Shown here one piece after another: positions 1 through 7,980 of a stretch of DNA of 64,000 nucleotides (positions are counted from its first letter, which is position 1; each line of letters begins with the position of its first letter). The stretch lies in contig NZ_MINL01000001.1 in the NCBI RefSeq assembly GCF_001882345.1, forward strand, positions 685,944-749,943. Direction: 5' to 3'. The notes under the pieces were generated by a model, which was given only the letters and a program-made list of their open reading frames with translations, was not told where the DNA came from and made no database searches. Both the position numbers and the translations under genes were made by a program. The stretch comes from Halomonas sp. QHL1. Its GTDB lineage: Bacteria; Pseudomonadota; Gammaproteobacteria; Pseudomonadales; Halomonadaceae.

Positions 1-1372
1 CTGGATGATTTCGTCTCTGAAGACAATCCGGTTCGTGCCATTGAGGCTTTCGTGGACGCCCTCGACCTCAAACAGCTGGGTTTCAAAGGTGTGATCCCCA
101 TGCCACGGGTCGACCCGCCTATCATCCCGCTGTTCTTCTAAAAATCTATCTTTACGGTTACCTCAACCGCGTGCAATCGAGCCGCCGACTTGAACGTGAA
201 ACGCAGCGGAATGTTGAACTCATGTGGCTAACGGAGCGTCTCGCACCAGACTTCAAAACGATTGCCGATTTCCGCCAGCACAATGGCAAGGCGATCCAAG
301 CCACCTGCCGAGACTTCGTCTTGATATGTCGACGTCTGGGACTCTTTGCACAATCGGTGATGGCAATCGATGGCAGCAAATTTAAGGCGGTCAACAATAG
401 AGACCGTAACTTCACCTTTGCCAAGATGAAGCGACGTGCAGAGGAAATCGATAAAAGTATTGAGCGTTACTTACGCCAACTCGACGCAATGGATCAAGGC
501 TCCGCTGTGGTCACAGAAGCACAGACGACACGGTTGAAGGAAAAGATCGCCTCCCTCACAGAAGAAGTTCAACAACTGCAATCTATTGAAATTCAAAGAA
601 CCGAGGCACCTGAACAGCAAGTTTCGTTGACGGACCCAGATGCTCGCTCCATGACAACACGAGGGACGGGGGTAGTGGGCTACAACGTGCAGACGGCTGT
701 CGATAGTCGGCATCACTTAATCGTCGCCCATGAGGTTACCAATGTCGGCAGTGACCGGCGTCAGCTTTCCCGGATGGCCAAGCAAGCCCGCAATGCTAGC
801 GGCGTCAGTGATCTCCACGTTGTGGCTGATCGCGGTTACTTTACAGGGGAGGAGATTCTTGCGTGTCACGAGGCCGGTATCACGACATATCTTCCCAAGC
901 CCAAAACCTCGCCGAGCCAGGCCAAAGGCATGTTTCCCAGAGAGGCGTTCCGTTACGTGCCCGAACGTAATGAATATCGCTGTCCCGCGAGAGAGCGACT
1001 GGTTTGGCGCTTCAAGAACGTCGAAAAAGGCCTGACGCTCAATTGCTATTGGAGTTCCGCCTGTCCGAGTTGCTTCATGAAGTCGCAGTGCACCACGGGT
1101 ATCAATCGGCGCATCAAACGCTGGGAACACGAAGAGGTACTGGAGGCGGTAACATCACGTTTGGATCAGACGCCGGATATAATGCGCATCCGTCGTCAAA
1201 CGGTTGAGCATCCTTTGGCACGTTAAAAGCATGGATGGGTGCGACGCACTTCCTGACTAAGCGCCTTAAGAACGTCAGCACGGAAATGAGCCTTCATGTA
1301 CTTCCTTACAACATGAAACGCGTCATGAATATCCTTGGCACCAAGGGTTTGATCCAGGCGATGCGAGCATAG
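1..1372 (+). pseudogene. IS1182-family transposase, frameshifted, 5' end cut by window edge
   Basis: The sequence opens inside a DDE transposase of the IS1182 type (N-terminal part begins LDDFVSEDNPVRAIEAFVD). Frame 1 runs to about position 100. The protein then continues in frame 3 from about 102 (ATGRPAYHPAVLLKIYLYGY) to about 1216, and in frame 2 from about 1217 (GTLKAWMGATHFLTKRLK) to a stop at 1370-1372. Both shifts behave like single-base deletions. Acidic residues expected for catalysis are visible in TDPDARSM, VVADRGY and TVEHP, and the second shift falls just after the last of these. The N-terminus lies outside the window, so only the right part of the element is seen. Terminal inverted repeats were not identified. 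An intact copy elsewhere could still act in trans, but this copy should be dead unless the shifts are sequencing errors. Confidence 0.85.
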
Positions 1373-1835
1373 GGCCTTGTTGCTGACCTGGCTCTGCCAT
1401 ACCTGTAGTAGCCAATAGCGCTTGTTAGTAAGTTCTGCCTAGGCTTTATCTCGACTAACTCAGATATTGGCGGAATAAATGAAGGCGCTCTGAACTGCCT
1501 TGCTGGCCCGTTAGTGGTGCCAAAACGGCTAAGCACTTTAATCGCCAACTGTTTTTGGGTTTTCACACAGCCTCGGTCGTTATCCGAACATAATGGCGAT
1601 GGTGAGTCGATCGGCTGTGGTGAAGCACATATCCTCAATTCGGCAGCCAGTTTTTTTAGATTCCATCATATATGTGTGTGCTAGCGCACAGACCGCGGGA
1701 TGTCAGACCCTGAACATGACGGTGCGGCACCGTGTCGTTTGACCGCCAAGGTATCGGTCACGTCACTATCCGCGCTAGATAACTAATAGTGCATTATTGA
1801 AATACAATCCTAATAATGTCAGGAAGGGTCTTCTC
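1373..1835. other. Non-coding region after the IS remnant
   Basis: These 463 bases hold no convincing gene; the longest minus-strand reading frame has no recognisable protein. Frame 2 after the transposase stop is interrupted by two adjacent stops. A small perfect hairpin (ACGGTG at 1719-1724, CACCGT at 1728-1733, loop CGG) and an imperfect palindrome around GTGCTAGCGCAC near 1680 are visible. The right boundary of the insertion element probably lies here but could not be placed. The end of the stretch must carry the promoter of the following outer-membrane gene. Confidence 0.5.
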
Positions 1836-2384
1836 ATGAATAGAGTCAATACTGCAGCAATGGCTTTTTGTCTTCTCGGTGCTCTATCAATGGCAGCATC
1901 CGCCCAAACCTCAGAGTATGGCCCACAAGGGGGCGACCGTGAGTTTTCGATCTCTGGTACTGGCAGTAACGATCGGAATTTTAATAGCGGAAACTTCGGC
2001 GTGACTGGTGATCTTGGTTGGTATCTGAGGGATAACATGGTTGCCGGTGTCCGGCAAAGCGTTAATTACGCCGATGTCGAAGGCGAAGGCGTCACAGATG
2101 ATTTCTGGAACGGCTCTACCCGTGGTTATCTAAACCATCAGTTCCTTGATGGTCGTGCGCGGCCCTTCGTCGGTGCTAGCCTCGGTGGAATCTATGGAGA
2201 CGGTGTCAAGGACAGCGCCTTCGCGGGACTGGAAACAGGTATGAAATACTATGTACTGCCCAAGACCTATTTCCTCGCTCGCGCAGAGTATCAGTTCCTG
2301 TTCAGCGACACCGACGATGCCACCGATGCGTTTCAGGACGACGGTATCTGGGCTTATACGATTGGTCTGGGCTACAACTTCTGA
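1836..2384 (+). CDS. Small outer-membrane beta-barrel protein
   Basis: This 182-residue protein begins with a clear Sec signal peptide (MNRVNTAAMAFCLLGALSMAASA, cleavage probably after ASA). The mature part alternates polar and aromatic residues and has Gly/Asn-rich turns, as in eight-stranded OmpX/OmpW-like or OMP_b-brl barrels. It ends in YTIGLGYNF, whose terminal Phe is a typical BAM recognition signal. The ATG at 1836 is preferred over an upstream TTG at 1797 because AGGAAGG at 1821-1827 sits eight bases before it and the signal peptide starts there. It stands alone between the IS remnant and a decayed region. The physiological role is unknown; a porin-like or adhesion role would be guesswork. 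Confidence 0.75.
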   Translation: MNRVNTAAMAFCLLGALSMAASAQTSEYGPQGGDREFSISGTGSNDRNFNSGNFGVTGDLGWYLRDNMVAGVRQSVNYADVEGEGVTDDFWNGSTRGYLNHQFLDGRARPFVGASLGGIYGDGVKDSAFAGLETGMKYYVLPKTYFLARAEYQFLFSDTDDATDAFQDDGIWAYTIGLGYNF

Positions 2385-2394
2385 ACCACGTTAA

Positions 2395-2489
2395 GATGCC
2401 ACCAACCACCATGGCCACGTGGCTGGTGTGCATCTCTTGCAGCGCGCGGATGGCATCGACCTTGCCTTCCGGATGGTGTTGTTTATAGC
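2395..2489 (-). pseudogene. Short relic of a heavy-metal P-type ATPase
   Basis: Read leftwards, this stretch translates to a piece containing HHPEGKVDAIRALQ followed by HVAMVVGGI. It resembles the P-domain end of copper/zinc P1B ATPases, where PEGK...V..I..L is followed by VAMVGDGIND. The Asp-containing GDGIND part is damaged (VVGGI) and the frame stops right after, so only about 30 residues remain. No other ATPase part was seen nearby. It overlaps an imperfect inverted repeat (CACCAACCAC at 2400-2409, GTGGCTGGTG at 2419-2428). The similarity is judged by eye from a short segment. Confidence 0.4.
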
Positions 2490-3047
2490 TATTAAGCTGG
2501 GTTCTTAACTACCTAGGTGGTTGTCCTGTCCTTCACCCATTCGGTGATTCTGGGTCTCCTCAGAGCTAGCCACTTTACCCTCAATGACTGCCCAGCACCC
2601 AACGCTGGCGAGTGCAGCATGCCTTAGTTAATAATGGTACTCATATCGGAAATTTTCTAGATTTCCTCTTTAGCCCCAGGGTTATATTCAGTTAATAATA
2701 TACTTACTTAAAATTGTTTTATTTGCGCGGTGTTGTATAGCAAAGGCAATATTTTTGTATAGATTTTGTTGTTGATTGATATAAGTATTGTATTGTAATT
2801 TTTATACTTATTTTTATATCTTATTGTTTTTTAAAGCTTGTATTTTGCTCTGTAAATTTAAGATAAAGATACCTGGAAAGAAGTGGTGCTTGTAATATAA
2901 TACGAAGTAATGAATGTGTTTTTAGTGATTGTTAAATTTCTACTTGTGTCATAAAAATTGACAAATATCATGGATAATTAACTTATTTCCGTTTTAGGAT
3001 GGCGTCTTTAGTATTACGCCAGTTCCAATTTTTATAGCGAGAGTAAT
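2490..3047. other. AT-rich intergenic region upstream of the ferritin-like gene
   Basis: These 558 bases contain no supportable gene. From about 2630 onward the sequence turns sharply AT-rich by eye compared with the rest of the window, which fits horizontally acquired DNA or a long regulatory region. A weak FNR-like half match (TTGAT TGAT ATAAG) lies at 2772-2785, and a better one close to the downstream gene is listed separately. Confidence 0.5.
2958..3000 (+). promoter_or_regulatory. Candidate FNR/DNR-activated promoter
   Basis: TTGAC-AAAT-ATCAT at 2958-2971 matches the FNR/ANR/DNR consensus TTGAT-N4-ATCAA at eight of ten defined bases. A possible -10 element TAGGAT lies at 2995-3000. That would put transcription start near 3007 and the box centre near -42, the usual class II activator position. 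The regulator of the right family is encoded just downstream at 3663-4361. Site recognition is by eye, and the functional link is inference. Confidence 0.45.
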
Positions 3048-3563
3048 ATGACTATGGATAAGTTAGTTGCACTTAATTTCTTACCCCAAGAGCAATTAAA
3101 TTTAGCTTATTCCCACGAAAAAAATGAGCTCCATCGTTACCGGTGGCTAGCCCTCAGCTTCCTTCCCATCGACCCCCCTGTAAGCCGGCTGATGAAAATG
3201 ATCAGCATGGAGTGCGTGCAGCGTCTTCGTAACGTACAAGATGTGGCTAAGCTGATGGACCTCGTAGCTTGTACTGAAGAGCTTCCGATAAAGAAAGCTC
3301 CTCCATTTTTCAATAAAAACAGGCAGCATTTTTTTGTGGTCGATGAGCCTATGGGTCGAAAATTTCTTGAGCGCGCTGAGGAAGCAGCGCAAGAAACATA
3401 CGCGTTCTTTGACTGGCTGCTGGAAACGAATGCCACCCCCGAATTACATCAACTTTTATTTAGGTTCGTAACTCAGAAAAAAAATGAGCACAGCATAATT
3501 AAGGAGTGTAGAGAGCAGTGGAAAATAGGTTTTACTGAGCCTGTCGCACGCTATAAAAATTGA
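3048..3563 (+). CDS. Ferritin-like four-helix protein, function unknown
   Basis: The 171-residue protein is mostly helical with no signal peptide or membrane segment. Four helices can be drawn, with carboxylate and histidine residues where ferritin-like diiron proteins place ligands: E24/E27/H29 in helix 1, E55 in helix 2 (ISMEC), E116 in helix 3 (AAQETYAF) and E147-H148 in helix 4 (KKNEHSII). That pattern suggests a rubrerythrin/ferritin-like fold, but the assignment is by eye and no precise family is recognised. ATGs at 3048 and 3054 are both possible starts. The gene is preceded by an FNR-type box, followed by a good terminator and faces a Crp/Fnr regulator. This suggests induction under low oxygen or nitrosative stress (inference). 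Confidence 0.6.
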   Translation: MTMDKLVALNFLPQEQLNLAYSHEKNELHRYRWLALSFLPIDPPVSRLMKMISMECVQRLRNVQDVAKLMDLVACTEELPIKKAPPFFNKNRQHFFVVDEPMGRKFLERAEEAAQETYAFFDWLLETNATPELHQLLFRFVTQKKNEHSIIKECREQWKIGFTEPVARYKN

Positions 3564-3590
3564 GACATAAGACAGTCAATAGAGAAGCTC

Positions 3591-3634
3591 GCTCATGCTT
3601 TGAAGATTTGCTCAGAGCATGAGCTATAATTTTT
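3591..3634 (+). terminator. Rho-independent terminator after the ferritin-like gene
   Basis: GCTCATGCT at 3591-3599 pairs perfectly with AGCATGAGC at 3616-3624, separated by a 16-base loop, and is followed by TATAATTTTT. It lies 28 bases after the stop codon of the ferritin-like gene and before the convergent regulator gene. Confidence 0.65.
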
Positions 3635-3662
3635 AAAAATGGCTTTTTATCAAAAGCTTACA

Positions 3663-4361
3663 TTATCTGATATGTTCAGAAATTCTTGCCATTCCTTCTT
3701 GATTGACAATGCAGTATTCATGCCCATTGACTGATAGCAAACCTCGATGTTGAAGGTGGCTGATAATCCGGCTGACAGTCTCGGGTGCCATGCATAAATA
3801 ATTAGCAATTTCTTGTTTTGACATGGGTAGTCTCAGAAAATTTGAGGAATAACCAAGTTCGCGATATTTGTAAGACATCGTCAACAAAAAACTGGCCACT
3901 CTCGCTTCTGATGGTTGGCTTAAAATTTTTCTTAGCCGAGTATGTCCATAGTGCACGGCGTTGCTCAAACAGCGTAGCAATTGCATATGAATAGCGTCGG
4001 TGGTGGGGAAGTCTTCAATCTGGCTAAACGGAATCAAGCACAGGCCAGAGGTCTCAATGGTGGTAACAGTCCCGGTATATGTTCTATCACCAATGGCATC
4101 TAAACCTATCACATCCCTTGGTAGGTAAAAATGGGTGAGTAGTTTTACCCCATCCTTATGTTGGTGGCTTTGCTTCAGCATGCCACAGTGAACTATATAT
4201 AATCCTTGAAATGGGTCTCCTTGGTTTACTAATGTTGATTTTTTACGCAACGTAAACAAAGGCTGAGAAAGTATACTCAATGCCTCGACTTCTGAAAGTG
4301 AGGGGGAATGAAACGCCTCTTCTTCTTGAGGCTGCTTAACTACCTTGCGCGATACTTCCAT
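3663..4361 (-). CDS. Crp/Fnr-family transcriptional regulator lacking the Fe-S cysteine cluster
   Basis: The 232-residue protein has a cyclic-nucleotide-binding-type beta barrel (about 30-140; LVNQGDPFQGLYIVHCG is typical of Fnr), a dimerisation helix (about 125-155) and a C-terminal winged helix (about 165-225). The recognition helix carries E194, S197 and R198 (APETVSRII), the same E--SR pattern that makes FNR and DNR read TTGAT-N4-ATCAA. No cysteine occurs before C59, so the N-terminal CxxCx5C-type cluster ligands of FNR/ANR are absent. This points to the DNR/NnrR-like subgroup, known to sense NO through haem rather than oxygen through Fe-S. FNR-like boxes flank the gene at 2958-2971 and 4497-4510, so it may regulate itself and the ferritin-like neighbour. 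Confidence 0.8.
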   Translation of the reverse strand: MEVSRKVVKQPQEEEAFHSPSLSEVEALSILSQPLFTLRKKSTLVNQGDPFQGLYIVHCGMLKQSHQHKDGVKLLTHFYLPRDVIGLDAIGDRTYTGTVTTIETSGLCLIPFSQIEDFPTTDAIHMQLLRCLSNAVHYGHTRLRKILSQPSEARVASFLLTMSYKYRELGYSSNFLRLPMSKQEIANYLCMAPETVSRIISHLQHRGLLSVNGHEYCIVNQEGMARISEHIR

Positions 4362-4496
4362 ATCTATATTTCTCTATGCCAAGGTATTGTTAGATTAAGT
4401 TTTGTGGTGAAGTGTTAAGTCCCTATTTGGTTTAATTTTTATGCGCAGAGTATATGCATTCGTTTTTTCTACATTAACAGGCGCTAGTCATTTTTG

Positions 4497-4510
4497 ATGA
4501 TTTATATCAA
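4497..4510. promoter_or_regulatory. FNR-type operator (near-perfect)
   Basis: ATGAT-TTAT-ATCAA matches TTGAT-N4-ATCAA at nine of ten defined bases. It lies about 136 bases upstream of the start of the leftward Fnr-like gene and 25 bases before the moaA remnant. It could serve autoregulation, or be left over from a lost promoter of an anaerobic operon. Confidence 0.5.
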
Positions 4511-4534
4511 TAAGTTTATATTGCCTCATCAATA

Positions 4535-4934
4535 ATGCAAGATCGTGGCGAGACCTTTCTTTCTACCGCTACAGTGCGTGAGACCATAGAAAACCATTAT
4601 CAACTCTTACCCACCACCGAGACCACCTTAGGGCCATCCCGTTATTACCGTATGGCGGACAGCCAATCGCGGATTGGCTTCATTTCACCTCATAGCCACA
4701 ATTTCTGTGGCGCCTGTAATCGTGTACGCGTGACGGCTGAAGGGCGTCTACTTCTTTGCCCGGGCAAATGAGCACTCAGTAGATTTGCGCGCTGTCATGC
4801 GACGTTACCCTGGTGATACACAGAGGCTTAAAGCGAGCATAGAGGCGGCAATGAAGAAGAAACCTGAGCGTCATCACTTCACGACGAATGGTGAGGTTCA
4901 GATCGTGAGGTTTATGAATGCAACAGGTGGATAA
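4535..4934 (+). pseudogene. moaA: Truncated, frameshifted moaA (GTP 3',8-cyclase) relic
   Basis: Only the C-terminal third of MoaA, the radical-SAM enzyme of molybdenum cofactor synthesis, is present. The segment includes LGPSRYYRM and the C-terminal second-cluster motif C-x2-C-x13-C ([19 protein letters not shown]). The N-terminal SAM-binding part is missing. After LLLCPGK the frame hits a stop at 4769-4771, and the natural continuation ([17 protein letters not shown] to NATGG) resumes one frame over and ends at 4932-4934. One extra A in the GCAAAT run explains the shift. In pseudomonads a moaA copy follows narK-narGHJI, so this may be debris of a nitrate-reductase locus (inference). Confidence 0.85.
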
Positions 4935-5132
4935 TACGATTCGGTCAATGCTCTACACCCATCTTTCAGCTCATAGGCGAGCGCTTGTTAAAAGCGTTAC
5001 GCTTGAACAACTTCCAATCGAGTGTTTTTTTAAGTCTTTGAAACTCTCTCAAAAAGCCCGGGGGGTAGTGGTGAATAGCGCTTTCCGTTAAGCTGCTCAG
5101 CAATTTTTATCTGCCTGCTTTGAGGTGAGTGT

Positions 5133-5969
5133 ATGTGGAGCCTGCTAAGGCTGTCTGCAATATCACTATCAGTACTCATGATAGCTGGTTGCTCAGATCC
5201 CAAAATTGATACTAGCTCCATGCCTGCGTCGGTTGTCTCCGTTGAGGAAGTGCGTAACTCGTTGCCAGCCTACAAGCGCGATGAGTTTGATCAAGGGTTG
5301 ATCATCATCGCCACGTCGACATCGTTTAGTGGTTTCGATATTCTCAACCCTCACCGCATGAATGCCGCAGAGATTGCCGAAGCAGCTAATGTACAAATGC
5401 ATGGGTTAACGGGTGATCAGGTTATTCAGCGTGCTGATCAGATTCTGCGTGAACGCCGGTCACGTGAGCGTGAGCAGTCGATTCGCACCTTAAAGCGGCT
5501 AGAAGATAAGCAGGCGAAAGCTGCAAGTGATCGGCAGCAGTTAGCGCGCTTCACCATTGACAGTGCTCGCTATTACATTGGCGCAAGCCCCTATGGTGCC
5601 CCGGAGCCAGTGATCGATCTTGAAGTAACCAATAGCACGGATCAGGCCATTTCTGAACTTCTATTGAGGGGTGTTCTTACTAGCTCTGATCGCTCAGTGC
5701 CGTGGGTGGATGAGTCCTTCTACTACGTCGTACCTGGTGGTATTGAGCCGGGAGAAACGTTGAAGTGGAGCCTCGCACCCAACCGCTTTGGTCCCTGGGG
5801 AGATGCTCAAATTCCTGGTGATGCAGAACTGGCAGTCACCTTGGAAGGGCTGAAGGGGCTTGATGAACAGCTATTATGGGACTCGCCTGAACTAACTGAG
5901 CGTGAATTGGCCAGGCTCAAGCGTCTGCAGGAAGTGTATGGGGGCGTTGCCCTCTCGCGCGTTGAGTAA
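5133..5969 (+). CDS. Predicted lipoprotein, DUF6694-like
   Basis: The 278-residue product starts with a lipoprotein signal (lipobox MIAGC, acylated Cys near residue 20). It continues with DPKIDTSS and a helical segment rich in Arg/Glu (about 100-135, RERRSREREQ), probably a short coiled coil. The C-terminal half looks like a beta-sandwich (PEPVIDLEVTN, PGGIEPGETLKWSL). The start KIDTSS followed by a helix resembles small DUF6694-type lipoproteins, but the family name is tentative. Residue +2 after the lipobox Cys is Ser with Asp at +3, which gives no firm sorting signal. ATG 5133 has GAGGTG just upstream. The gene is transcribed alone and ends at a strong hairpin. Confidence 0.7.
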   Translation: MWSLLRLSAISLSVLMIAGCSDPKIDTSSMPASVVSVEEVRNSLPAYKRDEFDQGLIIIATSTSFSGFDILNPHRMNAAEIAEAANVQMHGLTGDQVIQRADQILRERRSREREQSIRTLKRLEDKQAKAASDRQQLARFTIDSARYYIGASPYGAPEPVIDLEVTNSTDQAISELLLRGVLTSSDRSVPWVDESFYYVVPGGIEPGETLKWSLAPNRFGPWGDAQIPGDAELAVTLEGLKGLDEQLLWDSPELTERELARLKRLQEVYGGVALSRVE

Positions 5970-6023
5970 ACCTCCTGTGGAATCAGTCAAGACTCGTATT
6001 TGGTTACCAAGTTAAAACCTAAA

Positions 6024-6052
6024 GTGCCCTATCGAACTGATCGATAGGGCAC
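6024..6052. terminator. Bidirectional terminator hairpin
   Basis: A perfect 12-bp stem (GTGCCCTATCGA at 6024-6035, TCGATAGGGCAC at 6041-6052) with loop ACTGA sits between two convergent genes. Read leftwards it is followed by a T-rich run (TTTAGGTTTT), so it terminates the minus-strand gene best and may serve both. Confidence 0.7.
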
Positions 6053-6095
6053 AGGTGTAGCTTTACTAAATAAGCTGGATTAGCAGCTGCGCTAG

Positions 6096-6296
6096 TTACT
6101 CTTTAGCTTCATGGTCGGCGAGAGCAGCAACAATTGCCTCTTCCCACTGCCCTTCGGTCAGCCCCCAATGCTCCATTTCTGCCTGATCGGCGCTGCCTTC
6201 AGATGCTTCGCGTAGTTTATCGACGCTGCTGCTTTCATAGCAGTGCTTGGCGAAGTCTTTGGTTTTTACATCTTTTAGCTGATTAATCATCGACAT
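6096..6296 (-). CDS. Small acidic protein of unknown function
   Basis: This 66-residue, soluble, acidic, mostly helical protein has no recognised domain (MSMINQLKDVKTKDFAKHCYE at its start). The minus-strand start has AAGGAAC upstream with good spacing, and it ends just before the shared terminator. It stands between the lipoprotein gene and ppnN and may have its own promoter, since 83 bases separate it from the stop of ppnN. The clean start signal and terminator argue it is real, but function cannot be stated. Confidence 0.55.
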   Translation of the reverse strand: MSMINQLKDVKTKDFAKHCYESSSVDKLREASEGSADQAEMEHWGLTEGQWEEAIVAALADHEAKE

Positions 6297-6379
6297 ATTG
6301 AGTTCCTTTCAAGGTCAATAGTGGGAGATTGCCCACCAAGTGTAGCTAATCAGGCTCCATTCTCCTGGAATAGTTCCCG

Positions 6380-7762
6380 TTATTTCAGCACATAGCAGGG
6401 CACATAGTGTTGGCCGTCGAGTTTCATGCGCCCTTGGGCTACAAAAGAGGTCAGCAGCTCGTCGAGGCGGTGCATGAGTTCGGGCTCTGCGGTGAGTACA
6501 AAGGGGCCATGGGCTTCAATGGCTCGAATGCCGGCCTCTTTGACGTTGCCCGCGACTATCCCCGAGAAAGCGCGGCGCAGATTTGCGGCTAGCTCGTGGG
6601 TGGGCTGCTGGCGGTGCAGCGCTAAGGCGTGCATAGCGTCGTGTGTCGGCTCAAAGGTCGCCTGGAAGTCGCGCGCAATGGTCAAGCGCCAGTTGTAGTA
6701 GAAAGCATCCTGATGGGTGCGCCGGAATTCAGCGATCTCATCGATACCGTGGCGCATGGTGCGCGCAACCGAGACCGGGTCGCCGGTAATGATGGTGTAG
6801 TAGCGGCGGATATCCTCACCGAGGGTATAGACGAGGAATTCATCAATTTTCTGAAAGTAGGCCGCAGAGTCGGCGGGGCCGGTGAAAATTAACGGGAAAG
6901 GAATATCCTTGTTGCTGGGGTGCAGCAGGATGCCCAGTAAATAGAGAATCTCTTCCGCGGTGCCCACCCCGCCGGGGAACACGATAATGCCATGGCCCAG
7001 GCGCACAAAGGCTTCCAAGCGTTTTTCAATATCTGGCATGACTACCAGTTCATTGACGATGGGGTTGGGCGCTTCGGCAGCGATAATGCCGGGTTCTGAA
7101 ATACCTAAATAGCGGCCTTCTTTGCGACGCTGTTTGGCATGGGCCACGTTAGCGCCTTTCATGGGGCCTTTCATTGCGCCAGGGCCACAGCCGGTACAAA
7201 TGTCTAAATCGCGCAGCCCTAAGTGGTAGCCCACATCTTTGGTGTATTCGTACTCTTCCCGGGAGATAGAGTGGCCGCCCCAGCACACCACAAGGCTAGG
7301 GTCGCGGCCGGGTTTTAGCGTTCCTGCTTTGCGCAGAATGTGGAAGACCGCATTGGTGGTGCCTTCTCCTGTGCTAAGGTCGAAACGATTGTGGTGTTGA
7401 ATCTCGTTGTAGACGTAAACAATATCGCGAATGATCGAGGATAAATGCTCGCGGATACCGCGAATCATGCGGCCATCAACAAACGCTTCAGCGGGCGCGT
7501 TAGTCAGCTTTAAACGAATACCGCGGTCTTGCTGCAGCACTTCAATATCAAAATCTTTATAGGCTTCTAAAATAGCCAGACTATCGTCGCTGGGATTGCC
7601 GCAATTGAGTACTGCCAACGCACAGCGCCGAAGCAGATCGTGTAGACCGCTTTGAGAAGTACTGTGCAGCCGATTAACTTCGTGCTGAGAAAGTACTTCG
7701 AGACTTCCTTCGGGAGAAATGATGCTGGAAAGGGTGGCGCGAGGTTGAACGTTTTCGGTCAT
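6380..7762 (-). CDS. ppnN: Pyrimidine/purine nucleotide 5'-monophosphate nucleosidase PpnN
   Basis: The 460-residue protein matches PpnN (YgdH) along its whole length; the E. coli protein is 454 residues. PpnN splits nucleoside 5'-monophosphates into base and ribose 5-phosphate for nucleotide salvage and binds (p)ppGpp. The central Rossmann-like LOG domain (about 150-350) shows the hallmark PGGVGTAEE and the region around CTGCGPGAMKGPMKG. N- and C-terminal helical extensions are present as in the full-length family rather than in short plant LOG proteins. It is divergent from a LysR gene across a 218-base promoter region. The assignment is firm. Confidence 0.92.
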   Translation of the reverse strand: MTENVQPRATLSSIISPEGSLEVLSQHEVNRLHSTSQSGLHDLLRRCALAVLNCGNPSDDSLAILEAYKDFDIEVLQQDRGIRLKLTNAPAEAFVDGRMIRGIREHLSSIIRDIVYVYNEIQHHNRFDLSTGEGTTNAVFHILRKAGTLKPGRDPSLVVCWGGHSISREEYEYTKDVGYHLGLRDLDICTGCGPGAMKGPMKGANVAHAKQRRKEGRYLGISEPGIIAAEAPNPIVNELVVMPDIEKRLEAFVRLGHGIIVFPGGVGTAEEILYLLGILLHPSNKDIPFPLIFTGPADSAAYFQKIDEFLVYTLGEDIRRYYTIITGDPVSVARTMRHGIDEIAEFRRTHQDAFYYNWRLTIARDFQATFEPTHDAMHALALHRQQPTHELAANLRRAFSGIVAGNVKEAGIRAIEAHGPFVLTAEPELMHRLDELLTSFVAQGRMKLDGQHYVPCYVLK

Positions 7763-7980
7763 TAGCGGGGCTGTCCCTAGTCGTTAGATGTCTTTTGGCA
7801 TACTACCACGGCCAAGCAGCGGGTACAGCGCAGCGGCTGGCACACCTGGCTGTGCTATTATTAGGCATATTTTATAGAACGGCGGCAATAGCGCTTTTTG
7901 TTAGTTATTAAACTGTTGCCTAAAGCGTGTTCTCAAAGAGAGCTGCTACAGACCGTTATCAAAGACCATGGCGCTTTACT

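Noticed and set aside
717..1130. 137-residue open frame antisense to the transposase
   Set aside because: It is the complement of the IS1182 frame and has no independent support.
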